Source: Haemonchus contortus
Lineage: Eukaryota; Nematoda; Chromadorea; Rhabditida; Trichostrongylidae
DNA length: 64,000 nucleotides
NCBI GenBank assembly: GCA_000469685.2
Contig: LS997567.1
Coordinates: 1,088,302-1,152,301, forward strand
Direction: 5' to 3'
Shown here: positions 34,701 through 47,810 of the stretch, in pieces
How the letters are laid out: every line of letters begins with the position of its first letter
How positions within the stretch are numbered: the first letter of the stretch is position 1
Translations under genes and position numbers: made by a program
The notes under the pieces: model-generated
Database searches by the model: none
Told to the model about the DNA's origin: nothing
Seen by the model: the letters and a program-made list of their open reading frames with translations, nothing else

Positions 34701-37700
34701 TTCTCATGTAAATTTTTCATCTGGAGAGTTAAGAGACAGTGGCACTCCTTTTCGTGGTTTCCTTGAATCATTAGAATCCGTGTCGCTGTGAGTCGACATA
34801 GTAACGAATTTCCGCTGCCTTCAACTGAAACAGACTCATTCTTGTTGTCTTGATGATTCGCCGTCTTTTTCTATTCGTTTAAAGCAGACTGGAAGTTTGA
34901 TGTTGCTCCTAGAAACTCCAACTGGAAACGAATTTGTGCAAACTCCTAGAAATTAGAGTTTTCGCATTGTTGCAGCTTTTGAGTACTTTCTTATAAGAAA
35001 TCTCAAAAAGAATTAAAAAAGAATTGGAAGCTCAGTAGTTCTACATGCAAAGGTATTATCCCTTACTTCTTATCGCGGCGAATCCTTGCCCTTCTTTCAG
35101 AAAAAAGACGAAAAAATTTGTCTCTGACTCACTAGCCCCATTTTGCTGTGGAAATGCTACCGCTAGATGAAGTGACACCCTTCCGCTCAACTTGTTGAGG
35201 TCTTAGTCACGATACTCTGGAATGACATTACACTGTTTTCTTCTTCTTTGTGAATTTTTACTGGTTTTTCTTCCCACTCCTTTCCCCTACGCTCATTTCA
35301 TTCGCTGGTTCAGTAAATCAAAAACTTCTGATACCACATAGTAAAAGAATATTTGTTCCATTCGAAAGCCTGAGCTACAGCACTTACCGATTCGTCCAAA
35401 CTTCGAGATATCCATTTAAGGACCATGAATTCGTGTGGATAAATGACTTTTGAGTAACCATCGCATTTCATTTCTCAGTATATCCGCTGGTGTTCAACAT
35501 AACCTAGTGTTTCCTGATCGCAAAAACAAAAAAGTTTTTCGCAGTTTATAAAAACTTCGGTTACCCTTTGTAAATCAAGGGTTCACCCTCATAATTGCTT
35601 TCGAGCCATTCGTTTTCGTTGGTTCGTTGACGCGCCTGCTGGTCTCGACATCACTCACGCAACAGGCGTCACAACGTCTTCATCGCGGATATCTGCGGAT
35701 AATGGCCGGATATCTGCGGATAATCCTATGTTCGGAGAATCCTAGAAGCTTATACAATGGAAAAGGCGCTCCTACTCTGGCTGGCCTTTCTCTACGCCTT
35801 TTTTGAAAGAAAATCGTTAGATCAGCTTATAGGGTAATCTCATCTGTGTCCGGGACTTACGGGTTGAGTTGTGTCTCGCAGAACAGTCCCAAAAAATCAT
35901 CACGACCACACCCACTTGCTTCTTTTTTGGCTTCAGAGAACGAATTGATCATTCCGTTCACCGACGAATAATCCTATAAGACAGGCCAGGAGACGGAGGG
36001 TTGACCCTACCGAAACTTCTATCTCAGTACTTTCTCAAAGTTAATCGTCTAACTCAGACTGTTTTATTGTTTGCTATAGTATTATTCCTCACTCTTATTT
36101 GTAAGTATGCTAATTACATACTGTGCCAGTCGCCCTGCTGACAATTAATAATATGTACTCTGTATTAGTGATTGACGTGCGCGAGCTTCCATAGCCACAA
36201 TTAAGGAGACTGCCGTAGATTAGAGTATTCAGGGAACGTTTGATAGGCCTAGATCCCTTTCAAGGGCTGTAGAGAGATGCTGAGGGTGGAATTCCTTTGC
36301 TGCAGATCTTCAAAATTCAAAGCTATGACAGTAATTTTCCAATCCTTTGTTTCTCGTGCTCATTCAGGAACAGGCTCAGCCCCGAATGTTATATGGCCAG
36401 AACCTTCTTTCCAGTAATCCTGCTACGAAAGATCATGACAAAAAATTCATCGATGATGTAGTCTTTCTGAATAAGCCACGTATTCGACTTTAATCCCGAG
36501 TAATAGACGAGCTCCATTTTTGTGGCGGTGACTTTTGAGAGGTCGGGCATTGTTGAAACTTCTCTTTCCGCTACTGTTTGTACTACTACTACTAAAACTA
36601 TTAGTGTTGTAGAAGCAAAATTGGCCCGTCTAGACCACGGAACTGTCCTTATAGAGCTCGGAGGTGAAATGAAGTTCCGAATGCATTGCGTAAGTACATG
36701 CATGCACTTTTCGTAAAAAGTGTCTGTGAACAGAGTTGTTCTACGTTGTTCCTTCCCGTTCTGAATTGTCAAGCTGGTTCCTTCGTAAACTAGTGGGCAA
36801 TCAAGAAGTCTCTCCTCGCAGCAGGTGCCTTATTGTTCATGAGTTTCTTTTTGCTGCTAATACCTGTTTGTAGTATGTGTAGCGCCATACATATTAAACA
36901 ATGTGCTTTCAATGAAAAAACGAGCATAAACGGAAAGAATGAAGAGGTATGTGTATGTGTAAGAACTAAATGGTCGTCCCGTAGGAATTCTCTGGTTATG
37001 TGTGAACTACTCTTCCCACACTTTACTATGGAAGCCTCATACTTACCATTTTATTTTCTTTCTGCTCTTAATTTTTCTGATCAAATGATATACAACTTTT
37101 GAACGATCGCAAGTCTACCTCTATCTTCCAACAACTTCCTTCGACTTTTCCGAATAGTAAAACCCACAAAAAACAACATTTTTTACACACCAATCGTTGG
37201 CTGCCTTAATTTTCTCCCCACGCTTATTTTTTTCTGAACCAAGGTGTTTTTGTTTACAGTATGCTGAAGTCACTTTGCTCTTGTTCATTATCAATCAATA
37301 TCTACGGAAGCTAAACTTCCATCAATCTTGATTGTATTGTTCGGTCTTGAATTGAAAGCCACTGAAAAGCGGCTGACTCCTATACTTGTAACAAACTTGT
37401 TCAATATGGCCTCTTCCATGAGAGTGTGGGATCTGGGATGATTCTGACTCGCTGCCGAGGACAATCCACCAATAACTACTTTGTTTTCACTGCACACATT
37501 ACGGGCATTTCCACGATTAGAATTTGGCTTTGAATTTGAAAGTAACAAAGCCTGGCCCACCCTTGTCCCTGTCCACAATATTGCCAACACACCTTCTATT
37601 TCCTAAATTTGAAACTTTAACGTGTACATCGACTTCGAGATTCTGCTCTCTTCCTCCGCTTTTTTCATGTCATCTCCATTTTTGGGGCCAAAATCGCAAT

Positions 37701-39969
37701 TACAATTCAACTGCTGTGACGACAATGTCATATGATTCTGTTTGTGCCAATGTTGCACTTATAAAATGAAACTTTGGCCTTATTTTGAACCGTCCAGAAG
37801 ATGATTCTGGTACATTTTCACTGGCAGGCCTTCAATTACAAAACTAAAAGCCAACCCCACTAACATATCCGATTTGGAGTACCCGTTTATGAGTTCATCG
37901 GAATCTATAAGTTTCCATTCGTTTTCAGTAGTTCGTTGGGTTCCCAATCGATTAGTCAGCGCCATAGGCCGTTCCTCCCGTTTTTTCAATGGAGCTATTT
38001 GTTTACTTTCGTTTCACTGTTGACCTCTTCATATGGAAGACGGGTCTCTCCCACGGAAAAGGCACTGTTTACCTCTCATTGGCAGAGCTGAAGTCAGGAA
38101 ATCTGAAAAAGGGGACTTTTGAAAAAGGTACTCAGAGGAGTAATGTGAAGCTACTTCTCAGCTTTTTCATGGGCCTTATTTTATAATGGATAGAAAGAAC
38201 AATATGTTCGAACGTGACTTCCATTGTGTTGCCAGCTGTTTCGCGTTCGTGCGGCAAAATCGCGCGGTTAGGGCAGTTATTGATCTGTTCCCGGGCCATT
38301 CCGACTCAACTAATTGCGTGTTAGTCTCGGTGAACTTGACTCAACACAATTAGGTCACTCGTCACTCGCACTTTCTCATACCTCCCCCATTTATGTCCAG
38401 CTCATTCAGCTTTCATCGGAACAGGTTACCTTCTTGTTCTAGAACTCCCCCACTATCTGGACTGCATCGCTTATCATTGATCAATAGAACGCAATACTTC
38501 TTTGAACCGCTCCAATCATGGTGCTAACACAGCAAGGAGAATCGTGTGAGTCACTCAGCCCGCAACTTCGTCCATCGATCGCTGAAATCTTAATCGATTT
38601 TCGTATGTTCTGCATTTCTAACAGTGAAAACCTGTCCGTTCATGTGGCCGTACCATTTGCCGTGAGTAAGCTGCACGGAACAAGTATGTTATTCTGTTCG
38701 TGGTGAAAAGCCGGCAAATGAAGTGTTTGTTACGCAATGCACTCGACTGTTTTATAATTTACGCCGGTCATGCATCCCGACCCACCGGGTGGCCCTATCA
38801 TTATTGTTGAATCTTTGGAGTCATATACTTTTTAACTTCCCGTTTAGCAGTGTTCATCATCTTATAGTAGTGGTCCCTGTGATTACCATCTAGTAGAAAG
38901 TAACGGGTTAAACTGAGAACCGGCTAGCGCTTTCACTCCTCTCAAGTGCAAAACAATCGATCGATTTTTACACTAAAGCTATGCGCACCCTGATCAGCTG
39001 ACCGCGGTGAACACGTTTGATATCATTTTTACCGGTATTTCATTTCGTTTTTACTCCACCTTAACGTCGTCACCATGCTGCTCCCCAACTTCACTGTTTC
39101 CATAAATTGTTTTCAACCATAATCTTATCCGTCTTTATGTTCGGTAGTTTGTAGTAGCTGTTTACTTGAGTGTGTTGAATCTTTCCTCCTCCAAGCAAAC
39201 ACAGAGTAGTTTTTTAGGTTACGTAAACGAATATTTTGGATACTGCTGTTTTGTCTGTAGAACATAAATCCCAGATAGTTGTCGACGGGCTTAAGATATT
39301 CTTCTTCTACGCTTTCAACAAATTGCAGAGGTCGTGCCACTTCGCTTTAAATAAAGTAGAATGAGATTTCATTAATATGTTTCACAACGTTGTTGTCGGT
39401 TACTTATTACTTTCTCTTTCGGCCAAAATAACGTGTTATACGTAGGTATTGATTAGTTCTTCGGTTCTTATATTTTTTTCGTTCGGTGCTAGCCTTAGTG
39501 CCTGCTGTCCGCAGTACAATATCAGGATGTGTTTCGATGATTCACGCCTATTTCCACAGCATGGGGGGAGTTCTTCACTGCGACCCATTCTCATCGACTC
39601 ATCTGCAGTGTGCCTACAAGTTAACAACTTCCATTATCACTAGTTTCGTTCATTGAGCAACTTTTCGATTTCATTCATATTCATTGAATGTGCTCGCCAG
39701 AACAAACGCCTTTGTTGCTGATTTTGAGCTGCTCTAAACAGTGCTTAATCGTCGATGTGTTTTGCCGTTTTTAAACCCAATTCGTCTGCAATAGCAAAGT
39801 AGCTTCGTCGTTTGTTCCATTTATTTTCATTCTTTTTTCGTGCTCCTTGTGACTAGAATCGATACGTGATTTTGGTAATTTCGTGTATTTCAGACCCCGT
39901 TGTATGGGGAATTAATATTCGTTGCCACCTCCAAAGAGTGTGTCGCAACGACGAACCCGAATCGCGAAA

Positions 39970-42900
39970 ATGCAACGATTTCCTAACTCTAATTTGCCGT
40001 CACCATTTGACGTCCAACGTTTCATTTTAGTCCTGCTATCTATTCATGATATTTTCGTGAAGGGACAATATATCGTCGAAGTGGTGAGTTGTAAGCTTGA
40101 AGTGGCACTTCTAATAGTACGCCTTCTTAATTTACTCCGATCACTCGAGCGAAAAGTAAATCCAACCACGTGTTTGATGGAGACGTGTATAGGCCTACAA
40201 GAGTTATTTAGAGTTTTCCCGGGCAACTGTAGAATATTATCCGGATGTCATATTTGTTAAGCGCTACTATCTTATTTAAATTCGTTAAATCTCCTTTGTA
40301 TGCGCATTGGCTTCATTTTCAAAAGGAAAAATGGAAAATGTCGGTGATATGTCATGGAATACAGATGTAGGGAGACAACGTTAAGTGCCTTTTTTCCAAC
40401 TTTGTAAAAGTAACGGCTTTTCGGTAATACGACGGACTTAGTTGCATCATGCTAGGTAAAGTTTTCTTGGAGAACATTTCAGTATCACTTACATTGGGAC
40501 AAGTGCTCGAGATTCAGATTTTTCAAAAGTTTAGTACACTAGTAATCGGTTGTCTATTCAGCTCGAGCCAGCTCGTTTGGGCATTCGACGGTCGGTGCAG
40601 CGATGTGAGGCGACCGGTGCAAATTTCGGCGCCGATGTCGTCACGTTCTCGTTCAGTCACGAGGCCATCGGTTGTGCGACGCATCCTGAACCCCTTGAAG
40701 CTTGCACAGAACATATTGTGGTACGTGCAGATTCCTATACGAATTTTGCAGGTTTTGTAGTCCACCTCGCCCCATCTGTATCACGTGGTCCCTAAATCAC
40801 GCACTTTCTTCATAATGTTTTGTGAAGACTGCCGCGAGCACGCATGCTTTTCAGTGCCAAGCCAGCATTGATGTAAAATTGAAAAAGCGTTCACATGTGA
40901 TTTGATGCCTGCTATTCTGTTACAGAATGATGAATTCTTATCAATTTTTTGAATTGCTGCAGGGTGCAACGTTGAGGTTATGTCTAACCTATAATATATA
41001 AACTGGTGTAGTGTTCGGTGAAATACAGGGCGGGGCAGTCAGAGCGCACGGTTAAAAAAGGTGATAGAGTGGAGGGGATGTGCAGAGTGGGAAGTAATCG
41101 ACGAGAATTTCAATGGCCCCCACGATCGCCCGATCTCAGCTCTTGCTAGACTCTCTATGGAATCTTCTCAAGTCGGTTTTTTTTTTACCCGCACAACAGT
41201 GGTACAAGTTTGGAAAGTTTGGATTGAACAAAAACTTCGGGCGATAACGCCGGCGATGCCAAGACGTGTCAGCGAGAATTTCAGCATGAGACAGATATAG
41301 TGTTCATAATGATGGTCACCACCTTACTGGGTCATATTCAAAAAATAAACATTTGAAATGTTTAATTGTGTAAATTTGAATATTTAGTGTTCAAATTAGA
41401 ATCTTCATGTATGTTCTCAAGATTTGCTGCAATATAGGATTGGAATCTATTTCTGTGTGTTTTTTAATACTTAGAATCGTTGTTTTGGCTGCCCCACGCT
41501 GTATACCGCGAGCGGGAAGCAGGCCTTAGATGCAGTGCCGATCTCACTAAAGTAATTTGACTCTCCTACTCAATTGCCTAACAAACAAACCCAAAATATT
41601 TCACATTCTCGAGCACTGCGCTTTTTACTAATGGTAACAATTTTTAACCAACGTTGTTTAAGAACTGAAGGCTCTTTGCTTGTAGTGCGAACGATTATTC
41701 TTTGCTGGCGAAGTGTAAACTGAAGGAGTAACGCCGCGGCTCTTTATTTGTCATTTCTGTAATTGCTCGTTGGTAGGCACAATTTGACAATTTGTCCCGT
41801 ACTACTGCACGATATGACTGATATAGCTTTCTGCCATGAGTTTTCAGTGTGGGGAGAGTTACTCGAGGAATTGAAGTTGATGTTCCTAAAGCCATTTTTT
41901 TATAACTAGGATACGTAGGCCATTTGTCGAGCCAGATAGAGCGCTGGTAGGTACGTTCCAGCTTCAAAAATGTGTACTTTGTGAGCCGTTCTCCTTTGTT
42001 TTGTTGGAACTACTGTTGATCACTATCCATAATTGCTGAGTTCCGCCATGTGGCTGATTCTTCTTTCTAGATGAATTCAGTGGTTTGTTGGATGATGTTG
42101 GAAGGGTAGCTGCAGTTGCGACCATGAATTAATTTCTTTTTTCTGTTCTGTGTCAAAAAGTATTGTTGTCATTATTCGATACAGTTTCAGTATCCTATTA
42201 ATGCCACTCTCTGTGCCTCGAATTTCGCGTTGGTTCCAAGAGGGAACTGCAGTTTTTCAGAGAAGGTAGTTTTTTCTAATACATGCCATTTCTATTCGTT
42301 TTTTTCCTGGATACGTTCGAATTGAATGCAGGCTTACCACGTTCAACGTGCCGAACCAACAGGATTTCAAGCCTTGGTTATTTACAATTCAGAAGGAAAA
42401 CCTCCAATTGATATGGCTGGTAGTAAATACGCTGATTCGGTAAGTTTGCTTTTTTGTCACTTTTTTTGAATAGGAGGCAAAGATCTGGAGCTTCCCCACA
42501 GATCAGTTTCTGGTTAAAGATTAATGCTCTAGCATTTACCTTGTCAAGGCCATCGATAAGTTTTCTGATCTTGCAGGTGCGCATTCCGGTGCTCATGATC
42601 TCTTATCAATGTATGCTAGCGATTAACAATACATATCCAGCTAGTCAGGGGTTAGTTTTTGAGGAAGCGTTGTTGCTGCCTCATTAAACGTATTTGATTT
42701 CCATGTATTTTGTATTCAGGTATATCGTACAGATTAAAGTGTCGCCGGGTTACTATGACCTGTTTCGCTACCTTATTCCATTCGTAGTAGTCGTAGGATT
42801 CTGCTTTATTGTTCTTCTGATCAGTTTGGTAAGTTTCCCATATTGGATGTATTTAGTGACTAACACATTAGCCAGACTAACCAAATGACTCATTTAAAGA

Positions 42901-45900
42901 TATTGAAGGCGATTCGATTGTGTCGGGAGCGCAGGCGCGTCGCTCGAAAACGTCTATCGAAACGGAATCTCCGCAAGATTCCGACAAAAAAGTTTCGCAA
43001 AGGTTAGCACCTTCATGTGTCACCGTTTTGCATATATAAAGCGAGATATTTTAGGAGACGAACCTGAAACGTGCGCCATATGTCTGGATGACTTTATCGA
43101 GGGAGAAAAGCTGCGTGTTTTGCCATGTCGCCACAGTGAGTTCCTTTTAAGTACTGATTTACTAGGCGTCGGCTGAAATGCAAAGACAGCTATCAGCATT
43201 AGCAGGTGTTGCTAATTATATGTACCCCTCTGAATGCATGCCATTACTTTGGGCCTAAGTCCGGTTTGTTTTTGGTAACGCCTTTCACTGCATTAAGGCT
43301 CAAATCACCTCTTTTACATCATGTTTCTCAAGCGATCCCATTATTTGAACGGTAGCATAGGATTGCGCAATTGTAGAATTAGCCCAATCTCTCCAATATC
43401 AATATCGTGAGAATACATAATTTCCAAAGCCATCAGGAGCTTTTAAGAAATCTTCCGAAATCTTGTATCGATACCTTTTTGTTGCAGTGGCGTATTTTTA
43501 CTGCTAGTATCACCTTTTAATCATTTCATTAACCTCACGTATAGCATTTGATGGCTTTTTCGAAAAAAAAAACCAGCGGTTAGGTTTGAATTTACTGCAT
43601 AGGATTTGAGCTAACTCATATCATGCATTCTTCTCAAATGTCTGTATTTCTCTACAGCACTCTATGTTTGCTAATGACTGAATATCTCAGCGTATCATTG
43701 CAATTGCATCGATCCATGGCTGACTCAAAACCGTAAAGTTTGTCCCATGTGTAAACGACGTGTCGGCGCAAAGAATTCGGATTCTGAATCTAGTGACGAG
43801 GAAAGGCGACAGGAGGTAACGTCCCTTCGTTCCTTACAGTATGTAATGCTTCGTTGTTTTCCGCATGGTGCCTCACTTATTTTATTTATATATTAAAAAA
43901 TTCACCCAAATGCATGCATAAACCGATTTCAGGACTACACTTATTCCTAACACAGCCAGCGAATTTTTGAACTTTTACGTTTTGTGAATTTCAGCAGCCT
44001 ACATCTTCTCGAAGCACATCCGTTACACATACCTATCTTGAAGATGAAGAACGGACTGACACTCCCATTGGTGAGTATTTATCGGTTTCCTGTATATAGA
44101 ATTCAAGCGGGTAACCATTAAGGGTGAACATGTAGTGAGGAGGGGGTCTTATGTGATCTGCATCTCCAGCTGTAGGTATTAGAGCGCAGAGAAAGTTGGT
44201 TTTGCAGGCATGGTGCACTGAAATTTCCTAATTAGGATGAGTAGCTTTTTGTTTTCTTGATGCTAAAGAGAAGTGGAACAAGGGTGGGTTGGGAGACCTC
44301 AGATAGAAGGCTGGGATGGGAGAGGAGGTTGCCCATTGCAATCCAAAACTTCAGGAAGGCATCCTAGGATACACTCTGTTGCGAGTGCCCAGAGAACGGC
44401 CCGAAAATCGTGTAGACACGCGTAAGCGTAGGTGGGCACATTGTATGTACCTGTTTAACTATTACATTTCCCTTCATTAGTTATTTTTGGTAAGGTAGCA
44501 ATGCCTAGACCACATGCAAGGGCTGAAGTGACTGGATGGGTATTGAGCGTCAACATAAACGGTGATTATCATCGCTAAATTCATAGACCTCCATTTACAC
44601 CAACCGCTCATAGTCATTCGAATGAACTTAAAAGAAACTTACAACCGCTTTCTCTTCTCATGAAATTTTACGTCACAAGCTTTTTGATTCGCTCTGAACT
44701 CATTTATTTCTGCGGATGATTCCAACCTTATTTGCTCCTACAGAAAAACTTGATAATTTTGACGGCCTGAAAAAATTTGATCAGAGTTAAAAATCCCAAT
44801 TAAAACATGATCTTACCATTCTTTAACTACATTTACAAGAAAACTAGCGGATTCGATGAAATCAAAAATGGTTGGTGGTTGGTTTTCAGCGTCTACCAGT
44901 CAAGTACTGGCTGATGTGCATCATAGTGACATCGGCGGATCTCGCGAACAATTGGTGGAAACTGATGAGATGGCATTGCAAGCCGAGAGAGGAACAACGG
45001 ATGACGAAGCCGAGACGAACACGCTATCACAGTCACTAAAGAATAAACTGAAGGGATTTTTCACGAAGTCAGCGTCTCGACCTCCGATGGACGTGAGTCT
45101 GGCCATTACTCATTAGTGTTGAGTGATCTTGATTGTCTTCACCCGAATACTCGGATAAATTTACAAGTTAAATATCGCGCCCCTCATTTTTAAGGGTTCT
45201 GGAGAAGTGAACGATGCGTATGAAGGTGGAAGCACTCCTCCTGCAGACACAGTATCTGTGGAAACATCGATTTTCGAAGACGTTCCTCTCGAAGAAGGGT
45301 TAGTTCATTGCGTTTAGGCTTAAGTGTATCTCCTCAGCAAGTACAGAGCATATATTTGGGAGTGAGGCAAGCCCTCATGACAGCGAACCCGCTATTGCTT
45401 TGAGATGAAACCAAACCTTCCTTTTATATTGATTTGATGAGAGCTCACTTTGTTGCAAAGTCGAACTACATGGTTACACCTAAGCTATCTGGCGCTGTCA
45501 TAGGAGACCCCGTTAGGAAAGTTTGTGACATCATAGAACAATCTCAGTGGGTTTCTTTTTTGGCATAGGAGTAAGAGTTCTTCCACAGTTGGCTGAAAAT
45601 GATGCCTTTAGAAGAAATCTCTTTTAGTGGAATGAATTCATTCTAGAAATTCTGTTTTGAGCAGTGTCTGCAAATAATAACTGTTTATCGAACCACGTTA
45701 CGACCCTCAAACTCCCTGTCACCGATTTGCGAAACTTTGACAGTGATTGTCCACTCTCAGGTCCAAACCATTTTGACCTTTTCAAAACTTTCTAAGTGGA
45801 TTTCAAACAAAGCTTCGGAACCATTTTTATCGCCTACCGTGCACTTAGGAAATATACATTCAGTGAAAACTGCTCCAAAGCTTCTCGCCGCTGGCATAGT

Positions 45901-46158
45901 TGTTCAGATTGTTAATTAGATGCTTAGGAATCATTTATGGAACTTGAGTTGCTGCCTCAGCAGAAATTGTGTTTCAGGCGTGTGGATAATGGAGAGCGAC
46001 GTCGCCATCCAGCTGGATCACAAGCAGTTGTTACGGATCAGGTGCTCCAGGACGATTCGATGAGTGACGAGGAAATCGAGGGTCGTGACGGACGCACCAA
46101 GCGTCTACGTACGAGACGTGAACGTGATGCTGACAAGTGGGTCTCCATTTGGATATGA
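39970..46158 (+). CDS. PA-TM-RING-H2 E3 ubiquitin ligase, RNF13-like, 517 residues
   Basis: Membrane-anchored ubiquitin ligase expected in endosomes or lysosomes. Thirteen exons join in frame: 39970-40083, 40562-40720, 42191-42265, 42332-42439, 42577-42650, 42720-42828, 42900-43002, 43055-43135, 43691-43815, 43995-44070, 44848-45092, 45195-45298, 45978-46158. A hydrophobic signal segment ([12 protein letters not shown]) leads into a luminal PA domain (about 39-175) with [18 protein letters not shown] and [19 protein letters not shown]. Then come one membrane helix (about 193-213), a basic juxtamembrane stretch and a complete C3H2C3 RING: C254, C257, C272, H274, H277, C280, C292, C295, with DPWL before the last Cys pair. 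The acidic and Ser-rich tail of about 220 residues has no domain I know and is longer than the vertebrate tail. Start and last exon are less certain than the core; the tail could splice further after DADK. Confidence 0.88.
41026..41501 (+). mobile_element. Tc1/mariner deletion derivative, 476 bp
   Basis: The element lies in intron 2 of the RING ligase gene and is flanked by TA on both sides. The ends are imperfect inverted repeats, CAGGGCGGGGCAGTCA on the left and CAGCGTGGGGCAGCCA read inward from the right. The interior at 41100-41290 keeps the C-terminal end of a Tc1-type transposase in broken frames: CAATGGCCCCCACGATCGCC reads (F)QWPPRSPDL, the block around the third catalytic acidic residue, followed by [10 protein letters not shown]. 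The catalytic 5' part is missing, so it is non-autonomous. Confidence 0.82.
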
Positions 46159-47562
46159 AATCTTTTTCGATTTACGTCGTCTTCAGAAGACAACTCAATC
46201 TGTAAGAGAATCAAGTTCTGGTAAGACGTGAGGATCCTAATCCCGTGACTTACTCTACACACCTTCCTCCTAAACCATGTTCCAATTCGTTCAAATATAG
46301 TGTACGAATCAAAAGCACTTTGTTTAATGGGTATTTTGAATCTGGGGACCTTCAAAAGATTAGTCTAAACCTAAACTATATCTGAATTCTAGCCATCAGC
46401 ATTTTGAAGGGTATTTTCACAGTCTTCAGCAGGGAATATTGATTTGAGCTAAGAATGCATACCACCAACATCTAACTGCCCTGTTTTCTGCTCTGCCACA
46501 AACAGGGCCCCACAATCATTCCAAGTCCAGTATGTTATGAGATCTTTGTTTTTACTCTGTTCAGTGATCCTTTGTCGCTTAGTTCACCATCGTTTCAATA
46601 ATAGTGGCATTATGTTTGGGGATTTCGGAGCCATCAGGATAATCATGAAATCGATTCAGATCGCATTCACGTAACTCGCCGGGTGGCGAAGGAGGAGGAC
46701 ATACAAGCTCATTTGGCAATCTTCCCGTATAGAAGTGAAAACGGGCGTAAGGCACTTTCCTAATACGGTGTATCAGATGCATAGGAATTAATACGTTGTA
46801 TGGTGTCTTATAGATATCTTTTTTGTTTGTTGGGTATATTATTGCATGTAAAGTCATTCATATAAATGTACTATATATACTCTGCCGCCTCATGATATTA
46901 CTTCACTTCTTTTGCTCCTTCCCCCTCTTGGTGGCCTATGTCTACCTCAATGAAACCTACTGCTGTTTGTGAATATTTTCCGATGTTTGTGCGCTCGTTT
47001 GTCTAGTGAAAACAATCTTCTGTGCCTGGGTATGTGAGTGTTCCGCCTTTGAGGTTTATCGTACGAATTGCGGTGATATTCACTCTGAGGGCAGGTGGCC
47101 TTTTTCTTTACATCGTGCTTACGTTCTTGACGGTTATCTTTTAGATAATCAGCTTTGAATGACGTGTTCCAGTGAATTTGGAGGATTCATGTGAATTGTA
47201 TGTGGGCTAGTCACATTAATCCAATCGTATTATTTTTTCGACGAAGTAGTTTTTTCTGCTAAATGTATTTGTTGTTTTGTAATCGATATAATATATAATA
47301 GCATGCCTGGTCTCAAAGACGACAAACATGTCGCAACCCGCCCCAGCACGGTGATGTCACGCCCCCTGGGAGCAATAGACAGGTGATATGATCGCGAGAT
47401 GATGTATGTGAGGTAGATGACCAACGCCCGTGAAGTCTTTCCGGCTTTAGTCGTGTATACTGTTCTGTGTTCCTTGGGTACGTTCCTCCCTATATCCATG
47501 TTCATTGTCATTATTATTGTTTCTCTGAAATAATTGTTTGTCGTGTCATACATAAAATGTTT
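46159..47562. other. Intergenic region, no gene recognised
   Basis: Between the ligase gene and the Penelope-like element no exon is supported. The sequence CGTCGTCTTCAGAAGAC near 46.18 kb weakly recalls the CTGAAGA motif of the neighbouring element. The - strand frames at 46579-46857 and 47230-47553 have no motif. Confidence 0.4.
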
Positions 47563-47699
47563 TGTTTTTCATGTGTATTTTCGAAGCTCTTGATACTCCA
47601 CGTTATTGATTAGCTTTCGGCATATTATGCCTTCTTCAGAACTCAACTTTACAATACATAGTTGCAAACAATCAGTTGACAACTAGTTACTACATAGAA
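47563..47699 (-). repeat. Left inverted terminal repeat of the Penelope-like element
   Basis: Reverse complement of the right arm. On the - strand it shows the intact core CTGAAGA (47639 downward), a hairpin with GGCAT and ATGCC separated by AAT, and GAAA, matching a hammerhead ribozyme core apart from one extra A before stem II. Pairing for stems I and III is not evident by eye. Confidence 0.75.
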
Positions 47700-47810
47700 C
47701 ACATCGTGGACCGACCGTACTCGACCAAGAGGCGACTTTAATGTCTTTGATGCCGTTTAAAGGGAAGTTCATAAGAATACCACCCATCTTCATGTGAAAT
47801 CGACTCCGAA

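Larger units (their letters stand above)
28194..39969. other. Long region without a recognised gene
   Basis: About 11.8 kb with many frames of 60-140 codons on both strands but no family motif or consistent exon chain. The best fragments are a signal-peptide-like start at 36840-36946 (MSFFLLLIPVCSMCSA, then CAFNEKTSINGKNEE and a GTATGT donor) and an open stretch at about 36500-36690 ending at a GTAAGT donor. Neither could be joined to a partner. It also holds an inverted-repeat pair at 29.8 kb, a 45-bp in-frame duplication at 31.0 kb and a C run at 31.7 kb. Fast-evolving lineage-specific genes could be hidden here. Confidence 0.35.

Noticed and set aside
41695..41967. 90-codon - strand frame in ligase intron 2
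   Set aside because: Could be a transposon fragment, but no motif supports it.
46038..46355. 105-codon - strand frame across the last ligase exon
   Set aside because: Antisense shadow of the terminal coding exon, without motif.
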